Below, in pieces: positions 33,923-42,044 of a stretch of DNA of 64,000 nt (within the stretch, counting starts at the first letter, position 1; every line of letters begins with the position of its first letter). The notes beneath the pieces are model-generated. The model had not been told where the DNA came from. It saw only the letters and a list, made by a program, of their open reading frames with translations, and made no database searches. Both the position numbers and the translations under genes were made by a program. Source of the stretch: CAIYRG01 sp965247505 (GTDB taxonomy: Bacteria > Pseudomonadota > Alphaproteobacteria > Micropepsales > Micropepsaceae); assembly GCA_965247505.1 (NCBI GenBank), contig OZ252020.1, forward strand, positions 248,001 through 312,000, in the 5' to 3' direction.

Positions 33923-35278
33923 TCAACCTTTCTTCTGTTCGTCGCTGCGGGCTTTGGCGTTAGCGCGAACCCGTTCCGCAGCGCCGCTCTGCATCTTTTG
34001 CTCACCGCGGCCAATTGCCAATGAATCCGCTTCGACATTTTTGGTTATGACGCTGCCCGCTGCGACAATGGAATCATTGCCGAGCGTCACCGGGGCGACC
34101 AGCGCAGTGTTGGAGCCGACAAAGACGTTCTCACCGATCTCGGTGCGGTTTTTGCCATAGCCGTCATAATTGCAGGTGATGGTTCCGGCGCCGATATTGG
34201 TCCCGGCGCCAACCTGCGCATCGCCCAGATAGGTCAGATGATTGGCCTTGGCGCCTTTCTCCAGCAGCGCATTTTTCACTTCGACAAAATTGCCAACATG
34301 GACATTTTCCTGAAGAATTGCCCCGGGGCGCAGCCGCGCGAAGGGGCCTACAATTGCGCCCTCACCCACTTCCGCGCCTTCCAAATGAGAGAAGGCTTTG
34401 ATCTCCGCCCCGCTATGGACTGTCACGCCCGGCGCGAACACGACATAGGGCCCGACGCGCGCGCCTTTCTCGATAAGAGTGTCGGCCGACAAAAACACGG
34501 TCTCGGGCGCGGCAAATAAAACGCCCTCCTCCATTAACTCGGCGCGCCTACGCGTCTGATAGGCGGCTTCCGCCTCGGCCAATTGGCTTGGCGAGTTCAC
34601 GCCCATCATCTCTTCTGCCGATCCTTCGGCAGGTGTGGACGAAAGCCCAATCCCGCGGGCAAGGGCAATCACGTCGGTCAGATAATATTCGCCTTGCGCG
34701 TTTTGATTCTCGACCCGGCGCAGGAGATCGAACAGTGAATGCGCATCCGCAGCTAAAATACCGGCAAAGCACAAATCGATCGAGCGCTCTTCAGGCGTCG
34801 CATCCTTATGTTCGACAATACCGAGCAAACGATCGCCGTCGCAAACCATGCGGCCATAACCGGTAGGATCCTCGGCACGAAAACCGAGCGCGGCAATCTC
34901 CGTATCCTTTCCGAGTTGCGACACAAGCGCCGTGAGCGTGGCCGCAGTGAGAAGCGGCGTGTCGCCGAAAAGAACCAGCAGGGTCCCGTCGAATCCATTA
35001 AGCGCGGTCTCGGTCGCGGCAACCGCATGGCCGGTGCCGAGCTGGCGTTCCTGCATCACCGTTGCAGCGCCATGCGCTGCTGCCAACTCCTCGACTTGGG
35101 AAGCGCCCGGTGCGACCACCACGACTTTTCTCGACGCGCCGATATCGTCGGCAACATTCAGTACATGCTGCAGCATCGGCTGCCCGCCGATGGGATGCAG
35201 CACTTTGGGGATCGCGGAATTCATCCGCGTCCCCTGCCCGGCGGCAAGGACGACAACTGCAAGCTGTGATTCGGTCAT
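33923..35278 (-). CDS. glmU: Bifunctional GlmU (GlcN-1-P acetyltransferase / GlcNAc-1-P uridylyltransferase)
   Basis: The 451-residue protein has the nucleotidyltransferase motif VVLAAGQGTRMNSAIPKVLH at the N-terminus and a left-handed beta-helix from about 245 (GARVGPYVVFAPGVTVHSGA, GNFVEVKNALLEKGAKANHL, TYLGDAQVGAGTNIGAGTIT). It acetylates glucosamine 1-phosphate and then transfers UMP. It is the upstream gene of glmU-glmS; the 238-base region to the divergent gph gene should hold its promoter. Confidence 0.95.
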   Translation of the reverse strand: MTESQLAVVVLAAGQGTRMNSAIPKVLHPIGGQPMLQHVLNVADDIGASRKVVVVAPGASQVEELAAAHGAATVMQERQLGTGHAVAATETALNGFDGTLLVLFGDTPLLTAATLTALVSQLGKDTEIAALGFRAEDPTGYGRMVCDGDRLLGIVEHKDATPEERSIDLCFAGILAADAHSLFDLLRRVENQNAQGEYYLTDVIALARGIGLSSTPAEGSAEEMMGVNSPSQLAEAEAAYQTRRRAELMEEGVLFAAPETVFLSADTLIEKGARVGPYVVFAPGVTVHSGAEIKAFSHLEGAEVGEGAIVGPFARLRPGAILQENVHVGNFVEVKNALLEKGAKANHLTYLGDAQVGAGTNIGAGTITCNYDGYGKNRTEIGENVFVGSNTALVAPVTLGNDSIVAAGSVITKNVEADSLAIGRGEQKMQSGAAERVRANAKARSDEQKKG

Positions 35279-35516
35279 AAAATAAAAGCCATGGCTATTT
35301 GTCTACGCTTTGCTCAGTTCGGGGCCCAGTTCGGAGCGCTTGGTTAATGCTCATTATGCCAAGCGTAAATTGACGATTTGTTTCTTATTCTTTCCATTTG
35401 GGCCTTTTCCGGCTTAATTCTGGCCCTTCAATGATGGATTTGCGGCTTTGAGACCTTAATTAGGCCGCTAAAAGTTAACAGAAGCGAAAAACGAGCCTTA
35501 TGCGTGACCAGCGGCG

Positions 35517-36188
35517 ATGAGCATTAGAAAAACCATCATTTTCGATCTCGACGGAACTTTGGTCGATACCGCGCCCGATCTTATGGCCGCTTTGAACGTG
35601 GTCTTGAAGGAAGCCGGCCATCGCACGCTCGATAGTGCGGAACTCCGTAGTCTTGTCGGTTTCGGTGTGCGCCCGCTTTTTATGCGCGCCTTCGAGAAAA
35701 CCGGAGCGGCTCTATCGGAAGAACAATTGCTCAAACATAGCGAAGAATTCCTGCGCCATTACCGCGATAACATCGCAAATGAGAGCCGGGCTTTCCCGCA
35801 CGTCGTGGAGACGCTTGAGTCTTTAAAGAGCGATGGATTTCACCTCGGTGTCTGCACGAACAAACCGCATGATCTCACCGAGCTGCTTCTCGACAAGCTG
35901 GATTTGGCAGGCCATTTCGGCGCCGTGATCGGCGCCGGACGCACACCCATCAACAAGCCCAACCCAGGTCACATTTTGGATGTGGTAAGCGCGCTTGAGG
36001 GAAATGTGAAGCGCACGGTGATGGTTGGCGACAGCGCGGTCGATGTTGCCGCAGCAAAGGCTGCCGCAATTCCGGTGATCGCCATGAGCTATGGTTATAC
36101 GATCGAGCCCGCGCACGAACTCGGGGCCGACGTAACTACCGGCGATTTCGCAGATGTTCCCGCGCTGGTCGCGAAGCTTCTGGGGTAA
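35517..36188 (+). CDS. gph: Phosphoglycolate phosphatase (HAD family)
   Basis: The 223-residue HAD hydrolase has motif I IIFDLDGTLVDTAPDLMAAL with the nucleophile Asp, motif II in GVCTNKPH (Thr), a Lys in INKPNPGHILD, and motif IV GDSAVDVAAAKAA. The helical cap (about 18-85) fits Gph. It removes phosphate from 2-phosphoglycolate formed in DNA repair or by oxygenation. Divergent from glmU. A repeat element follows its stop. Confidence 0.88.
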   Translation: MSIRKTIIFDLDGTLVDTAPDLMAALNVVLKEAGHRTLDSAELRSLVGFGVRPLFMRAFEKTGAALSEEQLLKHSEEFLRHYRDNIANESRAFPHVVETLESLKSDGFHLGVCTNKPHDLTELLLDKLDLAGHFGAVIGAGRTPINKPNPGHILDVVSALEGNVKRTVMVGDSAVDVAAAKAAAIPVIAMSYGYTIEPAHELGADVTTGDFADVPALVAKLLG

Positions 36189-36235
36189 TGGGTTTCTTCG
36201 CGCTGAGCATGCCGAGATCGAGCGCGTAAAAAAAC

Positions 36236-36317
36236 TTGTCATCCCGGACAAGCTCGGCCCGCGCGGGCCGAGAGTTTTCTATTGATTCCGCGCAAAGCGC
36301 AGGGGCCAGGATGACAA
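36236..36317. repeat. Interspersed palindromic repeat, copy 1
   Basis: The 82-base unit begins TTGTCATCCCGG and ends CCAGGATGACAA, imperfect inverted termini, with an inner perfect palindrome CTCGGCCCGCGCGGGCCGAG. The core ATTCCGCGCAAAGCGC also occurs in the copy at 60491. This is the look of REP-like intergenic repeats of alphaproteobacteria. It lies between gph and tRNA-Val and may form a strong hairpin in either transcript. Confidence 0.7.
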
Positions 36318-36383
36318 ATAAGGGCGAAGCACCCCCTCCGCTTGACTTCATTTGGGCCCCGCTCCTATAGCCAAAGACCTGGA

Positions 36384-36458
36384 GGACGCGTAGCTCAGCG
36401 GGAGAGCACTCGCTTCACACGCGAGGGGTCACTGGTTCAATCCCAGTCGCGTCCACCA
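36384..36458 (+). tRNA. tRNA-Val(CAC)
   Basis: A complete cloverleaf: acceptor stem GGACGCG (36384-36390) pairs with CGCGTCC (36448-36454), discriminator A and an encoded CCA. The anticodon arm CTCGC TTCACAC GCGAG places CAC at the anticodon, which reads GUG valine codons. The T arm ACTGG TTCAATC CCAGT is standard. A T-rich stretch (TTTTTCTTCTC) follows and may terminate transcription. The gene is intact and not used by any integrase in the window. Confidence 0.95.
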
Positions 36459-36827
36459 TTTTTCTTCTCTAGAGCTGAAATTTTTTCTTCGCACACGCTT
36501 GGCGTCCGACCGCCTTTGTCTCCAGCGCTTAGATAATGGCGATGAGGCGCGTTCGCAGTGGCGCCGGTACGTTACGCGTTCATCACACGGACATCGCCTG
36601 CGAGCGTTATCGAAAAAATCCTAAAGCCCGAAGCGAATATATTAAACGACTTGGATGACGGGGTCGTGAAAGAACAAGCCAACAGCAATCCCCGAAAGAA
36701 ATACAAATACCGAATACATGAGACCCCCCTTGTTCCCAGCGCTCAAGCTTGGGACAGAACCCATGAAGTACGTATTATAATACGCAATTCACGCCAGGGG
36801 GAAGGCACGGGGCGCGTGCCAATACGC
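36459..36827. other. Gap after tRNA-Val, no supported gene
   Basis: I find no protein with family resemblance here. A 25-codon minus-strand frame at 36642-36719 (MYSVFVFLSGIAVGLFFHD) would give a single membrane helix but has no supporting context. The longer plus-strand frame that enters from this gap is a shadow of the cyclase-family gene on the other strand. Confidence 0.4.
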
Positions 36828-37448
36828 TCAATTTTCCGCTTCAGGCTTTGGCAACAACGCCACGCCGCGCACCGGACCGCCTCTGCTACCTGCGATTTTG
36901 ATCGGCAATGCGATGATATTCGCGCCCGTCGGCGGCAAGCCTTCAAGGGCGCTGAGATTTTCGAGACCCGGCACATTGGCGCGGCCTGCAATGCGATGGA
37001 CCGGAAAATCTTGGCTTTGGCCATAATCGATGGACGCCGTATCGACGCCGATGGCAGAAATGGCTCGTTCATTGATGAGAAACTCCACCGCCTCTTCCCC
37101 GAAACTGGGAAAAGAGAGATTGGACGCATCGTTGGGCGTGTCGTCTCCCAAATAGGCGAGGACATCGGGCCAAAACGCACTCCAGCCCGTGCGCAAAATG
37201 ACGATGCCACCCTCGGCGATTTCTCCATGCTGCGCCTCAAAATCCATGACATCGTCCAAACTAAGCCGATAATCACGATCGCTTGCAGCTTGGTCGCTAA
37301 CATCTATGACGAATGCGGCACCTAAAAGCTGGGTCAAAGGCACTTGATCGATCGTGTTTCCGTCTTCGAAGAAATGATAAGGCGCATCGAGATGGGTGCC
37401 GCCATGCTCGGGCATCGAAAAGGAGAACGCCGAATAGAACCAACCGCC
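36828..37448 (-). pseudogene. Cyclase-family protein (PF04199-like), 3' part of interrupted gene
   Basis: This part encodes the conserved core: WFYSAFSFSMPEHGGTHLDA then PYHFFEDG, which holds the HGGTHxDAPxHF metal-binding motif, and later GVDTASIDYG and FPVHRIAG. Relatives are kynurenine-formamidase-like or other metal hydrolases. The gene lost its first 61 codons to an IS1595-type insertion; the missing part, with a signal peptide, is at 39738-39920. The two parts join in frame as ...GQTEG | GWFYSAF... when the insertion and one 8-bp target copy are removed. Confidence 0.88.
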
Positions 37449-37493
37449 TTCGGTTTGGCGATTATATAGTTTGCACCACTAACTGGCTCCTAT

Positions 37494-37658
37494 TTATTTG
37501 GAGCTTATGGGTCGGCCAATGTGGCCTTCTACAAGTTCCTTGAGGGCTTCCAAGCCACCCGCAGCATTCTCTATGGCCACTCTCAGCTTTTGGTCGTGCC
37601 CAGGGAGAAACTTACTGTCTGAGGTAACGGTTTCGCCACAGCCACAAAGGCAGTCCAT
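37494..37658 (-). CDS. Small Cys-rich passenger protein (54 aa)
   Basis: The product starts MDCLCGCGETVTSDSKFLPG followed by HDQKL. The CxCGCG...FLPGHD pattern is a small presumed zinc-binding motif found in short hypothetical proteins of phages and mobile elements. The ATG overlaps the stop of the gene before it (ATGA), so it is translated with the passenger operon. Function unknown. Confidence 0.6.
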   Translation of the reverse strand: MDCLCGCGETVTSDSKFLPGHDQKLRVAIENAAGGLEALKELVEGHIGRPISSK

Positions 37659-37828
37659 CATTCTCTATCTTCCTCGATCCGCGCGCCTGGTACCGGATCG
37701 TCTTTCGCACCTGGTGGCGTAGGCTTCGTGATCTTGCCGATGACGCGAGCGAACTCTTCCTTGCTCATGTCTGCACCGGATTCCCGTGCCGCTTTCCTGA
37801 ACCTATGAACCTGCGCAGTATTATTCAT
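37658..37828 (-). CDS. Small passenger protein (56 aa)
   Basis: The product starts MNNTAQVHRFRKAARESGAD followed by MSKEEFARVIGKI and a Pro-rich, acidic tail. This small helical type (xRFRxAARExGxDxxxxxFxxxLxxI) recurs next to phage and accessory genes but has no known function. The start overlaps the toxin candidate's stop by 8 bases, and its stop overlaps the next start as ATGA. Confidence 0.6.
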   Translation of the reverse strand: MNNTAQVHRFRKAARESGADMSKEEFARVIGKITKPTPPGAKDDPVPGARIEEDRE

Positions 37829-38114
37829 ATTCTACACCGAACCGTGCCAGGTGGATTACAACTCTGTCGTCGTCATAAGAATACAGGACCCAAAGATCTC
37901 GTGTTTCTGCCCATGGGTTACCAGGGAAAACATAGATAAGATACTTCGTGGCGTCGTTGGGAAAACGTGGCGTTCCATTTTCCGGTGTCCTCGCGAGAAG
38001 CCACTCTACCCCCCTCCACTGATCTTCAAATCGCTTGGCCTCTGCGGAGACTCCATCCACAAAGTCCTGCGCCTGTTGGTCCAGCGCAACGTCCCGGTAC
38101 ACAGACCACTTCAT
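37821..38114 (-). CDS. Toxin candidate paired with Panacea antitoxin
   Basis: The 97-residue protein starts MKWSVYRDVALDQQAQDFVD and has TKYLIYVFPGNPWAETRDLW then VLYSYDDDRVVIHLARF near the end. The closing beta hairpin (vLYsYddDrVvIhlarF) gives a RelE/ParE-like impression but I cannot assign a family. It starts within the antitoxin stop (TAATG), the tight coupling usual in two-gene toxin-antitoxin units. Panacea antitoxins neutralise many unrelated toxins encoded next to them, which makes this gene the toxin by position. Confidence 0.6.
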   Translation of the reverse strand: MKWSVYRDVALDQQAQDFVDGVSAEAKRFEDQWRGVEWLLARTPENGTPRFPNDATKYLIYVFPGNPWAETRDLWVLYSYDDDRVVIHLARFGVEYE

Positions 38115-38650
38115 TACGCAGCCTTCACGACCTCGATTTGTTCGATAGCAGCATCAGCCCAGTATCTGACATCATCAGTGATTTCCCCCCTGCCACTAGC
38201 TAGTGTGGCAAATAAAGGAATCTCCTCCCCCTCTGTTGCCGCCTCCCATATCTCCTCGTGAGTCATCTCGATAATTTTATTGGCGGCTCGTTTGCAAACG
38301 GCATCAAGCACTAGCCTGGCCACTTTACGCTCCTCGTTTGACAACAGGTTTGTGTCTGGCTGCCTAAGAGAGATATATTTTCTTGTGTCGAACTGAAACT
38401 CTGGCTCCTGAATGAGTATCGCTTTTTCGGCCTGAAGGTCTCTCAAGGTGGCAAGTATTGTCATCGGAACCGGCCCCTTTGCCCGCTTCACATATTTCTC
38501 GCCCGTGAGCGACACCCCGTTCGCTTGGTATGAGAGCATATCGACGAACCACAGAGCCTTATTCAGGCGTACGGACCCGAGCCTCGTAGGGTTGTCTTGG
38601 CACTCATGCACCATTAAATGAACTAGTGCCTTGAATTTATCTCCCGACAT
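38114..38650 (-). CDS. Panacea-domain (DUF4065, SocA-like) antitoxin
   Basis: The 178-residue protein has the Panacea core: RLNKALWFVDMLSYQANGVS then LTGEKYVKRAKGPVPMTILA, which follows the family pattern KLxYfxDxxxyxxxGxxLTGxxYxxxxxGPVP. It continues with a helical segment, LSNEERKVARLVLDAV. Panacea domains occur as antitoxins (PanAT systems) and in the Caulobacter SocA adaptor-like antitoxin. It lies directly upstream of a 97-residue toxin candidate with a one-base overlap, inside an IS1595 element. Confidence 0.85.
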   Translation of the reverse strand: MSGDKFKALVHLMVHECQDNPTRLGSVRLNKALWFVDMLSYQANGVSLTGEKYVKRAKGPVPMTILATLRDLQAEKAILIQEPEFQFDTRKYISLRQPDTNLLSNEERKVARLVLDAVCKRAANKIIEMTHEEIWEAATEGEEIPLFATLASGRGEITDDVRYWADAAIEQIEVVKAA

Positions 38651-38760
38651 AATGTGCCCCTAGTTGGTTGGGAAACACATATAGGGCTTGACTCCCACTG
38701 TGTCCAGTGCTAGCCGCCGCGCGGCTTGTGCCAACACTAGCCCCTACGATGGCTTACTAA

Positions 38761-39675
38761 TCAAGCGTATTTCAGCCGTTTTCCCTTCACTCCCCGTAGC
38801 GCCAACACCGCCCTGTCTTCATCGTCAGCGCCATTGGCTACACGGTTGTTGTACCGGAACTCGAATTCAGTGGCGTAGCGATGCAAGTGATTCTTGGCAC
38901 AGTGCTGGTAAACGCCCTTCATGCCGCGTTTAAAGATGCTGAAATAGCCTTCGATGGTGTTGGTGTGGATATCTCCACGTCCATATTCCCCGGCGCCGTG
39001 GCGAACGTAATCGTGTGCTGCGAAGTGACTGGTGAGGTTCTGATACTGGGTAGCCTCATCGGTGTAGACAGTAGCTTCCTTTGCGATGTTCTCTCTCAGG
39101 ATAGGGACAAGCGTTTTGGCCTTGAGATCGTCCACCACCATAGACCGAGCGCGTCCAGTGCTGCGGTCCACCAATGCCAGCACCTTGTGCTTGTGCGCGT
39201 ATCCGCGACCCTTCTTACAGTGCTTCGGTTTGATTGTTTTGTCGTGGCCAATGAAAGTTTCGTCCACCTCGACAACACCACCACCTGCACCAAACGCTGC
39301 GAGTTCGCCGGTCCTCATGGCCTCGCGCAGCCGATGGAACATGAACCATGCCGTTTTGTAGGTCACGCCCAGCGTCCTGTGGAGTTGATGGGCGCTGAAG
39401 CCCTTCTTGCTTGCGGTTAGCAAGTAGGTCGCCTGGAGCCAATGGCACATGGACACATGGCTCGCCTCAAACACAGTGCCAACCTTGACGGTGAAATCCT
39501 TCTTGCAGTCCTTGCAGCGCCGCAGGCCCGGACGCGCCCGCTTGCCATTTAACGTATAAGCGTTGTCCACAACTCCGCAGTGCGGGCACACAGTACCATC
39601 CGGCCACAGGATGCTTTCCACATACTCGATTGCGGCTTTCTCGTTGTGAAAAATAGGATCTGACAGAACGCTCAT
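38761..39675 (-). CDS. IS1595-family (ISXO2-like) transposase
   Basis: The 304-residue protein has an N-terminal zinc ribbon (CPHC...RRCKDCKKDFTV), a helical region KKGFSAHQLHRTLGVTYKTA, and the ISXO2 DDE domain: VVEVDETFIG (first Asp), ATVYTDEATQY (second Asp), and HTNTIEGYFSIFKRGMKG, which carries the third acidic position in the family's N/E form. Length is typical. It begins 62 bases inside the right terminal repeat. It appears intact. Confidence 0.93.
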   Translation of the reverse strand: MSVLSDPIFHNEKAAIEYVESILWPDGTVCPHCGVVDNAYTLNGKRARPGLRRCKDCKKDFTVKVGTVFEASHVSMCHWLQATYLLTASKKGFSAHQLHRTLGVTYKTAWFMFHRLREAMRTGELAAFGAGGGVVEVDETFIGHDKTIKPKHCKKGRGYAHKHKVLALVDRSTGRARSMVVDDLKAKTLVPILRENIAKEATVYTDEATQYQNLTSHFAAHDYVRHGAGEYGRGDIHTNTIEGYFSIFKRGMKGVYQHCAKNHLHRYATEFEFRYNNRVANGADDEDRAVLALRGVKGKRLKYA

Positions 39676-39737
39676 AGCTATCTCCTTGTGAGATATATAT
39701 AATCATTCTGTTTGGTGGTGTCAAGTATACAATCGCC

Positions 39738-39920
39738 TTCGGTTTGACCGCGCGAGAGCTCGTCCAACTCAAAGCGTGTCGGCGAGGTGGGCCAATAGAT
39801 TGTGTCCGCATCATAGGAATGGGTGAGATCGACCAATTCATACCCGCTGAGATCGAGGGGCTGGGCCCATAATTGCGCCGGCCAGAGAAGCGCCAAGATT
39901 CCGATCATCCAGAGTCTCAT
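39738..39920 (-). pseudogene. Cyclase-family protein, 5' part of interrupted gene
   Basis: The ATG at 39920 opens a Sec signal peptide (MRLWMIGILALLWPAQLWAQ) followed by LSGYELVDLTHSYDADTIYW then PTSPTRF, the usual start of PF04199 cyclase-family proteins (DLTxxxxxxxPxWP). The frame then enters the IS1595 end. The 3' part is at 36828-37448. The intact protein would have been periplasmic, about 268 residues. Confidence 0.88.
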
Positions 39921-40039
39921 ACTGCCAGCTTTCCTAATTTGTTCTCGTGCCGACGATCATAACGAAAGCGGAACATGATGGGAGGGGGTGGCGGCGCGAA
40001 GTCAATCCTCTTTTGGGCCGTCCGTGCGCTTAAAACCAG

Positions 40040-40666
40040 CTATTCCACTCGTACAAGGCCAACGATGTCGTCAAACGGCTCATTGGGCTTGATGCCGCAA
40101 AACGCGATCATCTCCGCAGCGATCTTCGCCGGATTAGCAAGAAGTTCCTTGTATTTAACAAAATGAATCGGTGCATCCTGTTCGATGTAGAAATCGAACA
40201 GAAGAGAATGGACTATTGCAACCGAGGCCGGTCCGAAACGGAAGCGCCATTTGCGCCTCTTGCGCGACTGCTCGATCTCCGCAGCCGGACGAAGGACGTA
40301 AACAAATTTTGCGTCAAAGATTTGAGCCAATTCGGGCAGTACGAGGCACGCCAGCGGAAATTTCAAGTAATAGGCGGCTTGTTCTTCTTGAAGCGGAAAC
40401 AATGACAAAATCTCAGCGCAAAACGCCGTCAGTCTGGCGACAATTTTGCCTCTGTCGTTAGAGTGCAAGCGAAATGGAAGCTGTGAAGCAACTTCAAGCA
40501 CAGCGTTTCAGAACAAGATTGATTCATAGGTATTGGGCGTTCGCGGATCGTTTACCTTCCAATAAGGAGGCACTCCTTTTAGCCCCGCCTTGTCCAGGAT
40601 GCCTGCAACCACCGACGTACCGCTGCCCCAGGGACCGCATACAAAAACTGCTTTGGGCTTTGTCAT
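40040..40666 (-). pseudogene. Sulfotransferase-like gene with an in-frame TGA
   Basis: The start at 40666 gives MTKPKAVFVCGPWGSGTSVV, with a PAPS-binding P-loop (GPWGSGTS), then AGILDKAGLKGVP. After ESILF at codon 52 comes TGA (40508-40510), and the same frame continues NAVLEVASQLPFRLHSNDRG to a normal end, including KFVYVLRPAAEIEQS (the R.P..... loop that binds the 3'-phosphate). A single base change (for example CGA to TGA) explains the stop. Intact, it would be a small soluble sulfotransferase of about 208 residues. Confidence 0.78.
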
Positions 40667-40770
40667 TCCAAATAAATACCCTTTCACAAAGCCCCTATCC
40701 AACTAGGTTCGACGGTGTCGAGGCGCCTCATATGGCCTGTGGAAATCTCAGTCACTCGCCGGCGGTGAAT

Positions 40771-41445
40771 TCAATAATCGATTAAATCGACACGCGTTAG
40801 GCGCACGCGCTGCATGACGCGCTGCGTATTGGCGAGATGCCATGCGGTATATTGCTCGGAATAGAGCGTGTTGCCCGACATCCCGTCTATGGGAACAATG
40901 ACATTGAAGCCCCATAATGCTCCTTCGGCTGCGGTATGCAAGACGGCGGTCTGAACCTGTGTCCCAACCGTAATGATCGTATCAATGCCCCGCGCGCGGA
41001 GCGTTGCCTCGAGATCAAGCCCTTCAAAGCGATTGAAGTCCTGGTCAAAGGGCAAGAACTTATTCGGTCCGTTCGGCGGAATAAGCTCTTCTCCAGGAAG
41101 TCTTGCAAGTTCGTCGGCAATCTCTAGGCCCGTCGGGTCATTGGTGGGGACGCTGAACATCACCAAAACGCTATGCGCGCGCGCGCCCTCAAGAAGCGTC
41201 TTCACCGCCGGGATCGTTGCAACGCAGCGCGGACGCCGCTCCAAATTGCACGAGCCATAGACAAATCCCATGACAAGAAGCGCGGTGGTCTCCGGCTCTA
41301 TCGTCACCCGATGAAGTTCGGGCGGCGATGGCACTTCTACCGCGCTCCACTCATCGACAATATTTTGTGCATTGGCGACCTTCGGAAACAAAGAAACGGC
41401 AGCAAGAAGCGCGAAGGCGGCAGCGCTGATTTTGGTGGTTGTCAT
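40771..41445 (-). CDS. Secreted isochorismatase-like protein, active-site residues apparently lost
   Basis: The 224-residue protein starts MTTTKISAAAFALLAAVSLF with cleavage after about ANA, so it is exported. The rest follows the isochorismatase-like fold: TALLVMGFVYGSC, LEGARAHSVLVMFSVPTN, LEATLRARGIDTIITVGTQV then QTAVLHTAAEGALWGFNVIV. The family's catalytic Asp (LLVID) is replaced by Gly at about residue 60, the Cys of the GxxTxxCV loop by Ala, and no Lys is seen at the usual middle position. It is probably not a working cysteine hydrolase, though the fold seems kept. I start it at 41445; a longer frame reaches 41529. Confidence 0.75.
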   Translation of the reverse strand: MTTTKISAAAFALLAAVSLFPKVANAQNIVDEWSAVEVPSPPELHRVTIEPETTALLVMGFVYGSCNLERRPRCVATIPAVKTLLEGARAHSVLVMFSVPTNDPTGLEIADELARLPGEELIPPNGPNKFLPFDQDFNRFEGLDLEATLRARGIDTIITVGTQVQTAVLHTAAEGALWGFNVIVPIDGMSGNTLYSEQYTAWHLANTQRVMQRVRLTRVDLIDY

Positions 41446-41538
41446 GACATTTCTCCGGCCGGCGAGGCGAATTAAAATCAAGCATGCGCTTTGCGCACCA
41501 TATTCAATTTGTCTGGCGGACACGCGCACATGCAGTCG

Positions 41539-41982
41539 TCACTCTAACAAATGTTTTGTCATGCTGATCTTGGTTCCGTTCCGGCTCAATTGCGACCAGC
41601 CATTGCGTAAGTAGAGATCGATAGTTTCAGACATTTCGGCATGGGTATTGAGGCGCATCTCAACATACCCACGATCCTTCGCCTCGGTTTCGGCAAATGT
41701 CAAAAGCCGACGCCCTATCCCTGCACCCTTCATGTTTAGATCTACCGCCACATTTGCAAGCAGCATAAAGTCGTCACACGAGATAAGGACAAGTCCACCA
41801 ACGATACGACCATTCGCTTCCACCACCCATACGAGATTGTTCGCGATCTCCGCGTCGCAATCTTCCAACACAGGCGGTAGGTCGCGAATGCGCGCCAAAT
41901 ATGGCGCATAGGCTGCATCAATGCAGCCTTCTAGGGCGTCAGCGTCCCGCGCATCGGCTCGACGTAGCGTCCAATCCTCCAT
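41539..41982 (-). CDS. GNAT-family N-acetyltransferase
   Basis: The 147-residue protein (from MEDWTLRRADARDADALEGC) shows the GNAT order: N-terminal strand and helices, VVEANGRIVGGLVLISCD, then the acetyl-CoA motif A in NVAVDLNMKGAGIGRRLLTF (family: V.p..rg.GiG..Ll), and a C-terminal YLRNGWSQLSRNGT. Substrate unknown. The frame is open further upstream, but that part lies in the IS256 element, whose left end is 62 bases before this start. Confidence 0.85.
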   Translation of the reverse strand: MEDWTLRRADARDADALEGCIDAAYAPYLARIRDLPPVLEDCDAEIANNLVWVVEANGRIVGGLVLISCDDFMLLANVAVDLNMKGAGIGRRLLTFAETEAKDRGYVEMRLNTHAEMSETIDLYLRNGWSQLSRNGTKISMTKHLLE

Positions 41983-42044
41983 CGGGAACAATCCTAAGAG
42001 ATCATTGGAAAGAGGAAAACCTATTGGAGGAGGGGGAAAGCAAA

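Larger units (their letters stand above)
37457..39737 (-). mobile_element. IS1595-family element carrying toxin-antitoxin cargo (about 2.28 kb)
   Basis: The element is bounded by inverted ends GGCGATTATATAGTTTGCAC (from 37457) and its partner, which read outward from 39737 is GGCGATTGTATACTTGACAC. The flanks carry a perfect 8-bp duplication TTCGGTTT at 37449-37456 and 39738-39745, and removal restores a cyclase-family gene. It holds one IS1595/ISXO2-type transposase (38761-39675) and four overlapping passenger genes downstream in the same orientation: a Panacea-domain antitoxin, a toxin candidate and two small proteins. IS1595 elements with passenger genes are known; a Panacea system as cargo is not something I recall. 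Still intact at both ends, it could move. Confidence 0.9.

Noticed and set aside
36384..36458. tRNA-Val as attachment site of an integrated element
   Set aside because: The gene is intact, no integrase or second partial copy lies beside it, and the integrase of this window is 28 kb away.
36558..37325. Plus-strand 255-codon frame across the cyclase gene
   Set aside because: It mirrors the well-supported cyclase-family frame on the minus strand and has no family resemblance of its own.
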